Assembly (NCBI GenBank): GCA_029935325.1
Contig: JAOZKO010000212.1
Location: 1-5,377, forward strand
Direction: 5' to 3'
From: Bacteroidales bacterium
GTDB lineage: Bacteria > Bacteroidota > Bacteroidia > Bacteroidales > UBA1556
DNA length: 5,377 bases
Shown: piece after piece, positions 1 to 5,377 of the stretch
Layout: every line of letters starts with the position of its first letter
Position numbering within the stretch: the stretch's first letter is position 1
The notes under the pieces: model-generated
Told to the model about the DNA's origin: nothing
What the model saw: the letters and a program-made list of their open reading frames with translations, nothing else
The model's database searches: none
Translations under genes and position numbers: made by a program

Positions 1-15
1 ACCTCAGTCTTGCAC

Positions 16-57
16 TTTATACTTTAGCCTTTGATTTTTAGCCTTTAGCCTTTTCCT
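16..57. repeat. Degenerate 7-bp tandem repeat, consensus TTTAGCC
   Basis: Six consecutive heptamers stay in phase: TTTATAC (16), TTTAGCC (23), TTTGATT (30), TTTAGCC (37), TTTAGCC (44) and TTTTCCT (51). Three are identical and every unit begins with TTT. The array lies in non-coding sequence upstream of the promoter. Short degenerate repeats of this kind are common between genes in Bacteroidota. No function can be assigned, and the array may continue leftwards beyond the window in weaker form. Confidence 0.75.
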
Positions 58-114
58 AATAAACCTTAAAACCTACTATTTATCACTTTCCACCAATATA
101 CCCTATTTATGGTA

Positions 115-145
115 TTTCTTTTTCAGTCTATGACAAATACTTTTG
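115..145 (+). promoter_or_regulatory. Bacteroidota-type promoter for the two-gene operon
   Basis: The -7 element TACTTTTG at 138-145 matches the Bacteroidota consensus TAnnTTTG at every fixed position. A -33 candidate, TTTC at 115-118, differs from TTTG by one base and is separated from the -7 box by exactly 19 bp, the expected spacing. Transcription would start near 151, leaving an untranslated leader of about 68 nt. The -7 box overlaps a small inverted repeat (ACAAA 133-137, TTTGT 142-146), which may be chance. No operator or riboswitch is recognisable between here and the start codon. Confidence 0.6.
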
Positions 146-218
146 TGCTCACAAATTTCTTAAAGTAATTGTATAATAACGATTACTAAACATAAATTAC
201 AAACAAACATCAAAGAAC

Positions 219-3101
219 ATGAAAAAAACTACTTTTTTATTAACGGTCATTTTACTCTTTACAATGACTTATGTTGGGTATTCTCAAACCCCGAACGGAT
301 TTAGCTATCAGGCAGTTGTGCGAAACACTTCCAATCAAATTATGCTAAATCAAAATGTAGGCATTCGCCTGTCAATACTTAAAACTTCCGCTTCAGGAAA
401 TATTATTTTTTCAGAATCTCATACTGTATCAACAAATCAATTTGGTATGGTAAACCTATTTGTTGGAGATGGAAGTTTAATAAGTGGTAATTTCTCTACT
501 ATAAATTGGGGGAATGACCTTTATTATCTTAAAGTAGATGTGGATATAAATGGTGGTTCAAATTATCAGTTTATGGGCACAACACAATTACTAAGTGTTC
601 CCTATTCTTTACATTCTAATACTGCTGATAGTTTAGTTGGTGGAATAATTGAGTCTGATCCTGTTTTTGGTACATCCGTAGCAAATGCAATCAACCAGGC
701 TGATACTGCGAATTGGAATAGCAAATTAGGTAGCTATACTGAAACTGATCCTATTTTTGGTGCATCGGTAGCTAATGCAATAAATCAAACTGATACAGCA
801 AACTGGAATAGCAAATTAGATAATTTCACAGAGGCTGATCCATTTTATAATAATTCAGTTGCAAGCTCAATAACTCAATCAGATACATTAAGATGGAGCA
901 ATAAATTAGATGCTGAAGTTGATGGTGACTCATCAAACGAACTACAATTCTTAAGTTTTTCGAATGATACACTATATTTATCACAAGGCAATCAAGTTTA
1001 TTTAGGCGATTCTACTGGTGGAGGATCAGGAGGATATTGGCAACAGATAGGAAATAATATCTACTATAACACTGGCCATGTAGGGATAAATACAAATTAT
1101 GATGAGGCTATGCTTCAAGTAGAAGAAACAAATCAAAGTGATACAACAACAGCAATCTTCGGAATTGGCCATGGTGGTAAAGGAGTATTTGGTTTATCAT
1201 TTGCAAAAACTAATCAGAATTGGATGAATGTTGGAGTTCAGGGAAATGCTGATATACAATCTGGTTTTTCAGGAAGAGGAGTTGGTGGTGCTGTTTATGG
1301 AAGTGGACTGATGGGATATGGAATTAGAGGTGAAGCTAGCTTAGACACAGGGTTTAATGTTGGTGCAAGTGGAGTTGGTCTTTCTAATAATGGAAACACA
1401 AGTAATATTATAGGCGGAGAGTTTAGTGCTATACCTAATTGGGACACTTCCAAAGGTTCTGGAATGGGTTATAACTATGGTGTTTGGGCTGAAGGAAAAG
1501 GAAAATACAGAAATAGAGGATTAATAGCTAAAGCTGTTGGTACTGATACTAATAGTTTAAGTTATGGAGCTTTAATTTATGCTAATAATGATGTATTATC
1601 ATCAGAGCCTGCAATTGGAGTTTATTCTTGGGCTAATAACTCAAGCAATACAAATACTGGTGTTCTTGGGAGTGTTTTTTCCAGCACCGGACAATACAAT
1701 AATGGAGGTGTATTTGAAGCAACTGGTACTGGCCATTCTTCATTGGAAACTATGAACTATGGAATACAAAGTTTAGCATCTAACAATAGGGAGAAGAATT
1801 ATGGTGTATATAGCAAGGCTGAAGGTGCTGGTGCAAGAAATTCTGGCGTATGGTCAAGAGCACAAGGAAGTGATAACGCTGCAAGTAATTATGGCGGTGA
1901 GTTTTTTGCATATAATGATGTACCAACATCCGGTTGGAATATTGGAATTGTAACTAAAGCTGATAGTTCTACCTATATTAATAGAGGATTAGAATCTCAG
2001 GCCACAAGTAATACTGGACAATGGAATTATGCAGGAATATTCTTTGCAGACGGAACAGGTAATCCAACACAAAGCACACAAAATATTGGATTATATGGTA
2101 TTGCAAGAAATAATCGACTAACTAATTATGGAATAAGAGGTTTGGCACATGGAGGTTCTAACCCTAGTGCTTTTGTAACAGGAATAATTGGAGAGGCTAA
2201 TGGTGCTGGAGGTAATAGTGGTTATGGTATAGATGGTACAAATGCCGCAAGAAACAAAAAGAATGTTGGTATTGGAGGCTTTGCTTACGGAAGCGTAAGT
2301 GGTGATAGTGTTAATATGGCTATTTATGGATATGTGGCTAATGCTGATACTAATTACGCTATATATGCCGACGCTATATATACTGGTCAAGTGAATTATG
2401 GATTATATGCTGAGGCAGCAAACGGAACAGTAGCAAATCATGCTGGATTTTTTGAAGGTGATGTAACTGTTACTGGCAACCTTAATGTTGTAGGAAGCAT
2501 ATCAAAAGGTAGTGGTACTTTTAAAATAGACCACCCTACCGATCCTGAAAATAAATATCTTGTTCATAGTTTTGTGGAAAGTCCTGAAATGATGAATGTT
2601 TACTCTGGAAATATAACAACAGATACTAATGGTTTTGCCACAGTAGTATTACCTGACTATTTTAGCGCAGCAAATAAAGATTTTCGCTATCAACTTACAT
2701 GTATAGGTGTATTTGCACAAGCAATAGTAAAGGATGAAATATTGGGAAATACATTTGTTGTTCAAACAAGCCTGCCGAATGTAAAAATTAGCTGGCAAGT
2801 TACAGCGGTAAGAAATGATAAATACGCACAGCAAAACAGAATTACTCCAGTACAAGACAAAGCAGAGAGCGAGCAAGGAAAATATTTACACCCTGAGCTT
2901 TACGGCAAAAGTGTAGATAGCAGAGTTTATACTAAACATTCTAGTGGTGGTGCAGAAATGATGAAAACAAAACTAGAAAACAAGAAAAAGGCAGAAGAAG
3001 CTGATGCAATGTCAGCAACACAAAATGATGCTAAAGCAGGATCTAAGAAAAGATCTTCATCTGAGCGTAATTCTAATTCAACAAATCAAATAACCAAATA
3101 A
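219..3101 (+). CDS. Exported fibre-like beta-solenoid surface protein
   Basis: A 960-residue protein, probably a structural or adhesive surface fibre; no catalytic motif was seen. Residues 1-22 form a signal peptide (MKK, hydrophobic core, likely cleavage G-Y-S|Q). Residues 24-138 are the N-terminal head found in many exported Bacteroidota proteins (PNGFSYQAVVRN, then TTQLLSVPYSLHSNTA). Residues 145-234 are three 30-residue stalk repeats, followed by DGDSSNELQ (235-243), a GGGSGG hinge (267-272) and a tail-fibre-like WQQIGNNIYYNTGHVGI segment (274-290). Residues about 397-747 are solenoid turns with the motif N-x-G-[VIL]-x-x-x-A. GDVTVTGNLNVVG (747-759) leads into a conserved C-terminal module starting FKIDHP (768-773) and ending near HPELYG (891-896), then a basic, charged tail (905-960). 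There is no peptidase S74 chaperone and no T9SS sorting domain. It has a single cysteine, C828. The start is supported by the signal peptide; the upstream bases are A-rich with no Shine-Dalgarno. It is first in a bicistron. The adhesin role is inferred. Confidence 0.9.
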   Translation: MKKTTFLLTVILLFTMTYVGYSQTPNGFSYQAVVRNTSNQIMLNQNVGIRLSILKTSASGNIIFSESHTVSTNQFGMVNLFVGDGSLISGNFSTINWGNDLYYLKVDVDINGGSNYQFMGTTQLLSVPYSLHSNTADSLVGGIIESDPVFGTSVANAINQADTANWNSKLGSYTETDPIFGASVANAINQTDTANWNSKLDNFTEADPFYNNSVASSITQSDTLRWSNKLDAEVDGDSSNELQFLSFSNDTLYLSQGNQVYLGDSTGGGSGGYWQQIGNNIYYNTGHVGINTNYDEAMLQVEETNQSDTTTAIFGIGHGGKGVFGLSFAKTNQNWMNVGVQGNADIQSGFSGRGVGGAVYGSGLMGYGIRGEASLDTGFNVGASGVGLSNNGNTSNIIGGEFSAIPNWDTSKGSGMGYNYGVWAEGKGKYRNRGLIAKAVGTDTNSLSYGALIYANNDVLSSEPAIGVYSWANNSSNTNTGVLGSVFSSTGQYNNGGVFEATGTGHSSLETMNYGIQSLASNNREKNYGVYSKAEGAGARNSGVWSRAQGSDNAASNYGGEFFAYNDVPTSGWNIGIVTKADSSTYINRGLESQATSNTGQWNYAGIFFADGTGNPTQSTQNIGLYGIARNNRLTNYGIRGLAHGGSNPSAFVTGIIGEANGAGGNSGYGIDGTNAARNKKNVGIGGFAYGSVSGDSVNMAIYGYVANADTNYAIYADAIYTGQVNYGLYAEAANGTVANHAGFFEGDVTVTGNLNVVGSISKGSGTFKIDHPTDPENKYLVHSFVESPEMMNVYSGNITTDTNGFATVVLPDYFSAANKDFRYQLTCIGVFAQAIVKDEILGNTFVVQTSLPNVKISWQVTAVRNDKYAQQNRITPVQDKAESEQGKYLHPELYGKSVDSRVYTKHSSGGAEMMKTKLENKKKAEEADAMSATQNDAKAGSKKRSSSERNSNSTNQITK
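651..920 (+). repeat. Three in-frame 90-bp repeats coding a stalk
   Basis: Units begin at 651, 741 and 831, with a period of exactly 90 bp (30 residues: 145-174, 175-204, 205-234). The shared pattern is E-x-D-P-x-F/Y-x-x-S-V-A-x-x-I-x-Q-x-D-T-x-x-W-x-x-K-L. By hand count, units 1 and 2 match at 23 of 30 residues and about 71 of 90 bases; unit 3 matches unit 2 at 14 of 30 residues. Similar DP...SVA...DT..W..KL repeats occur as stalk segments in Bacteroidota fibre-like proteins, usually just before the DGDxxNELQ motif, as here. Confidence 0.85.
1407..2459 (+). repeat. Coding repeats: about 22 predicted beta-solenoid turns
   Basis: Residues 397-747 repeat an octapeptide N-[YRIT]-G-[VIL]-x-x-x-A with spacings of 13-19 residues, mostly 14-17. 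Clear copies start at residues 419, 432, 465, 479, 513, 527, 541, 574, 588, 622, 636, 682 and 726. Variants with Gly-Gly or Ala-Gly and an aromatic pair (GGEFSA 399, GGVFEA 496, GGEFFA 559, AGIFFA 605, AGFFEG 742) recur about every third turn in the first half. The repeats are diverged in DNA, so this is a protein-level pattern and not recent duplication. A beta-solenoid or trimeric beta-roll is inferred from the periodicity and not shown. Confidence 0.7.
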
Positions 3102-3102
3102 T

Positions 3103-5142
3103 ATGAAAAATTTTATATTAATTTGGATAGTGCTACTATCAGCTATTTCAGCTTTTGGTCAGCAGGTGGTTGCCACAAGTGGTAATTTCCACCAAAACTC
3201 TACAGGAAGTATCAGTTGGACGATTGGAGAATCAATTATAGGTGGCTTTACAAATAATTCCGCAGGTATTTACCAAGGATATCAGCAAGGAAATCAGCTG
3301 AATATAAACCTACTCTCAAGTAAGGATACCATTTGCGAAGGCGAAAGTATTAGTATTAGCGCAGCTGTTGTGGGTGGAAGTTCTGTCTATACATATTCAT
3401 GGACTTCAAACCCCCTTGGATATACTAGTTCTAATGCAAATGCACAGGCAAGTCCTACGGTTTCAACTTGGTATATTGTAAATGTTAGCGATGGAGGGAT
3501 AAGTCCTAATGTTATGGATTCAGTATTTATTAAAGTAAATCCTTCAAATTTCAACTTGGCTTTTACAAGTTCGCAAACTACTTTTACTTCTCCTCCATTT
3601 AGTATTACAATTCAAAACCAAACGCCAAACAGCAATCATTATAGTTGGCAGTGGAATTTGGGTGATGGTACTATTTCTAATTCGGCAAGTCCAGTGCATA
3701 CCTACGGCTTTAATGGTGTGTATAGCGTAAATGCTTTAGCTACTGATACTATTACAGGTTGTTTTGATACAATTGCTAAAACAGATTATATTAGTTGTAG
3801 TGGTGGTGGTGCTAATCCTTGTACTATAGTTGCAAATATTACTCCATCAGGACAAGCTATTATCTGTAATACTGATAGTATTTTATTAACAGCAAATTAC
3901 TATCCTGGTGCTTTATACTCTTGGATTCGTAATGGATTACTTATAGCAAATGCTACTGATTCTGTTCTTTATGCTAGTCTGCCAGGAATGTATCAAGTAA
4001 TGATAACCGATACTGTTTGTTCTGTTTTTTCTAGCTATTTCAATTTAATAAATTATCCTGCAGTAGCACCAGTTATTACATCTACAGGAACCATAATGCC
4101 ATGTTCAAATGACAGTATGGAACTTCTTGTTATAGGTAATTATAGTTCATTTCTTTGGAGTACAGGTGAAACTAACTCAAATATATTTGTAAATACATCA
4201 GGACATTATGTTGTTTCTGCCACTGACGTTTATAATTGTGTTAATGCTTCACTGCCTTTTACTGTAAATACTTCGCTGCTAAATGTACCTGATATTTGTA
4301 TTGTGGGTATAGATACTGCTACTAATAAGAATAGAGTTATATGGCAACGTGCTAATAATCCATTGATTGATAGCTTCCGTGTTTATCGCGAAACTCATAT
4401 AGCTAATCAGTATCAACTTATTGGCACTAAAGGTTTTAATGAGCAAAGTCTGTTTATTGATCAAAATAGTATTCCAGCCCAGCAAGCGTATAGATATAAA
4501 ATATCTGCTATTGATACTTGTGGAGCAGAGACTCCTCTAAGTGATTTTCATAAAACAAATCACTTAACAATTAATGCGGGATTAAACAATACATGGAATC
4601 TTATTTGGGATGGATATCAAGGATTTAACTTTGGTACATATAATATTTACAGAGGAGTTGATAGTACTCAGATGACATTGCTTACTCAGATTCAAAGCAC
4701 ATTGACGTCATTTACAGATCTTAACCCTCCTACTGGAAATGTATATTACCAAATAGAGGTTGTTTCGCCTAATGATTGTTATCCCGACTCTGTTTATAGC
4801 AAAGCAAATACTAACTATAACTCATCTAGGTCGAATACGGCAAATACAACCACAGCGCCAAATACAGGCTTTGTAATTAATAATGATGTGTCTATGGATT
4901 TTAAGATTTTTCCAAATCCAAATAAAGGACAATTTACATTAGAAATTGCTACCACTACAGCGCAAATACTTGAAATTAATATCTTTAATAGCTTAGGAAG
5001 TCATGTATTAAATGATAAATTTGAAGCAATTGGAAGATATCAGCATAAAGTAAACTTACAAACTCTTCCTAAAGGAATGTACTTTATAAGGCTGAACACA
5101 TCTAATAAGGTAATTTATTACGGAAAAGTAATTGTACAATAA
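3103..5142 (+). CDS. T9SS cargo protein with Ig/PKD/FN3-like domains
   Basis: A 679-residue secreted or cell-surface protein. Residues 1-19 are a signal peptide (hydrophobic core, A-F-G|Q-Q). Residues 20-64 carry a module common at the start of Bacteroidota sorted proteins (VVATSGNF, SISWTIGE, IYQGYQQ). Residues about 71-146 are Ig-like (DTICEG, YTYSW), and 147-232 a PKD domain with WNLGDG (184-189) and SPVHTY (196-201). Two more Ig-like domains span about 242-317 and 323-389. Two fibronectin-III-like domains span about 395-485 and 490-560 (FRVYRE, AYRYKISAID; YNIYRG, VYYQIEVV). A Ser/Asn/Thr-rich linker (about 563-592) leads to a type A sorting domain (about 598-679: FKIFPNPNKGQF ... LPKGMYFIRL), which directs export through the T9SS and is normally cleaved on anchoring. 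It has 11 cysteines, several placed to form intradomain disulfides. It starts one base after the upstream stop, so translation is probably coupled. No enzyme domain is visible; a binding or scaffold role is inferred. Confidence 0.92.
   Translation: MKNFILIWIVLLSAISAFGQQVVATSGNFHQNSTGSISWTIGESIIGGFTNNSAGIYQGYQQGNQLNINLLSSKDTICEGESISISAAVVGGSSVYTYSWTSNPLGYTSSNANAQASPTVSTWYIVNVSDGGISPNVMDSVFIKVNPSNFNLAFTSSQTTFTSPPFSITIQNQTPNSNHYSWQWNLGDGTISNSASPVHTYGFNGVYSVNALATDTITGCFDTIAKTDYISCSGGGANPCTIVANITPSGQAIICNTDSILLTANYYPGALYSWIRNGLLIANATDSVLYASLPGMYQVMITDTVCSVFSSYFNLINYPAVAPVITSTGTIMPCSNDSMELLVIGNYSSFLWSTGETNSNIFVNTSGHYVVSATDVYNCVNASLPFTVNTSLLNVPDICIVGIDTATNKNRVIWQRANNPLIDSFRVYRETHIANQYQLIGTKGFNEQSLFIDQNSIPAQQAYRYKISAIDTCGAETPLSDFHKTNHLTINAGLNNTWNLIWDGYQGFNFGTYNIYRGVDSTQMTLLTQIQSTLTSFTDLNPPTGNVYYQIEVVSPNDCYPDSVYSKANTNYNSSRSNTANTTTAPNTGFVINNDVSMDFKIFPNPNKGQFTLEIATTTAQILEINIFNSLGSHVLNDKFEAIGRYQHKVNLQTLPKGMYFIRLNTSNKVIYYGKVIVQ
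4894..5139 (+). other. T9SS type A C-terminal sorting domain
   Basis: Residues about 598-679 fit the type A sorting family. The hallmarks are FPNPNKGQF near its start, ILEINIFNSLGSHV in the middle, LPKGMYFIRL near the end, and a short final strand (KVIVQ). This is the signal recognised by the type IX secretion translocon, so the host must encode T9SS components outside this window. The upstream gene has no equivalent. Confidence 0.92.
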
Positions 5143-5170
5143 GAATAATAATCTTTTCATTAATTTGGTT

Positions 5171-5208
5171 GGAGGCCCCTGATGCGTTTGTGTTGGGGGC
5201 TTTTTTTT
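5171..5208 (+). terminator. Rho-independent terminator of the operon
   Basis: GCCCC (5175-5179) pairs with GGGGC (5196-5200). The stem can be extended outwards by A-T and G-U pairs from 5171-5174 against 5201-5204, and inwards by one U-G pair. A 14-nt loop separates the arms, and eight T residues (5201-5208) follow at once. It begins 28 bases after the stop of the second gene and matches the coding strand, so it ends the bicistronic transcript. Confidence 0.85.
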
Positions 5209-5210
5209 CG

Positions 5211-5297
5211 TAAAGGATTGTTAGGGATTGTAAAGGATTGTAAGGGATTGTAAAGAGTTGTAAAGGGTGGTAAAGGATTGTAAAGAATGGTAAAGTG
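5211..5297. repeat. 10-bp tandem array, consensus TAAAGGATTG
   Basis: Eight full units run without a single indel from 5211 to 5290, followed by a partial ninth unit (TAAAGTG, to 5297). Units at 5211, 5231 and 5271 are identical to the consensus; the others differ by one to three bases. T at unit position 1, G at 5, T at 8 and G at 10 are constant in all eight full units. The array starts two bases after the terminator T-tract. It has no intervening spacers, so it is not a CRISPR. Because the period is not a multiple of three and lies outside the genes, a coding role is unlikely. Confidence 0.9.
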
Positions 5298-5305
5298 GTT
5301 CACGA

Positions 5306-5357
5306 TAAGGCGCTTTGGATTCTTTTTCTTAACCGCTAAGGCGCTAAGACGCAAAGG
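5306..5357. repeat. 8-bp-period intergenic repeat, CGCTAAGG type
   Basis: Three adjacent octamers, CGCTAAGG (5334-5341), CGCTAAGA (5342-5349) and CGCAAAGG (5350-5357), form a short array. A partial earlier copy lies at 5306-5314, where TAAGGCGCT is identical to 5337-5345. Sequences of this CGCTAAGRCGCAAAG kind are, from general familiarity, dispersed intergenic repeats in many environmental bacterial genomes. The array is noticeably richer in G and C than the rest of the window. Its function is not known to me. Confidence 0.75.
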
Positions 5358-5365
5358 TGCTTTGC
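5351..5365. repeat. Small perfect hairpin at the repeat edge
   Basis: GCAAAG (5351-5356) and CTTTGC (5360-5365) are perfect inverted copies around a 3-nt GTG loop. No T-tract follows on the plus strand, so it is not a convincing terminator. It overlaps the last octamer and may mark the edge or folding element of that repeat family. Confidence 0.55.
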
Positions 5366-5377
5366 TTACCTAAGTCT

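Noticed and set aside
165..186. Inverted repeat GTAAT / ATTAC in the leader as an operator
   Set aside because: Only 5 bp arms with a 12-nt loop in AT-rich DNA; this is expected by chance.
2118..2390. Minus-strand open frame of 90 codons inside the solenoid region
   Set aside because: Its Ser/Ile/Thr-rich low-complexity product is the antisense of the repetitive plus-strand gene. It has no signal or domain.
2649..2876. Minus-strand open frame of 75 codons
   Set aside because: It lies fully antisense to the conserved C-terminal module of the first gene, whose plus-strand frame is clearly the conserved one.
3085..3102. Separate promoter or ribosome binding site for the second gene
   Set aside because: No TAnnTTTG-type box or Shine-Dalgarno is seen in the few bases before the start; the one-base gap points to coupled translation.
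4279..4485. Minus-strand open frame of 68 codons
   Set aside because: It is antisense to the first fibronectin-III-like domain of the second gene and has no recognisable features.
5211..5297. CRISPR-like array
   Set aside because: The units are 10 bp and directly adjacent with no unique spacers, and no cas gene is present.
5160..5354. Minus-strand open frame of 64 codons downstream of the operon
   Set aside because: Its Asn-Pro-Leu/Phe-Thr pattern is produced by the 10-bp array, and it also crosses the terminator and the octamer repeat. It is a repeat artefact.
1..5377. Complete circular replicon
   Set aside because: The ends share only a 10-bp imperfect match, and there is no replication or mobilisation gene or terminal overlap.

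Overview
The window is AT-rich DNA most likely from a member of the Bacteroidota. Four things point there: a promoter resembling the phylum's TTTG-N19-TAnnTTTG pattern, starts without a Shine-Dalgarno sequence, a type IX secretion (T9SS) type A C-terminal sorting domain on the second protein, and N-terminal modules on both proteins that are typical of exported Bacteroidota proteins. I cannot name a genus.

Layout: positions 1-218 are a leader with a 7-bp degenerate tandem repeat (16-57) and a good promoter candidate (115-145). Positions 219-3101 encode a 960-residue exported fibre-like protein. It has a signal peptide, a conserved N-terminal head, three exact 30-residue stalk repeats, a Gly-rich hinge, about 22 turns of an Asn/Gly-rich predicted beta-solenoid, a conserved C-terminal module and a charged tail. 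One base later, positions 3103-5142 encode a 679-residue T9SS cargo protein made of a beta N-terminal module, Ig-like and PKD domains, two fibronectin-III-like domains and the sorting domain. A rho-independent terminator (about 5171-5208) closes the operon. The remaining 3' sequence holds a strict 10-bp tandem array (5211-5290) and an 8-bp-period repeat with a small hairpin (5306-5365). No RNA gene, mobile element or CRISPR array was seen.

Reading of the locus: the two genes look like one bicistron producing two large, non-enzymatic surface proteins. The second can be anchored or released by the T9SS. The first has no recognisable sorting signal of its own beyond the signal peptide, so one plausible but untested idea is that it is held at the surface by its partner or by its conserved C-terminal module. 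I see no defence, metabolic or catalytic system. The less ordinary points are the regular solenoid, the split of secretion signals between the two genes, and three short tandem arrays of different period (7, 10 and 8 bp) that bracket the operon and share a TAAAGG/TAAGG-like core.
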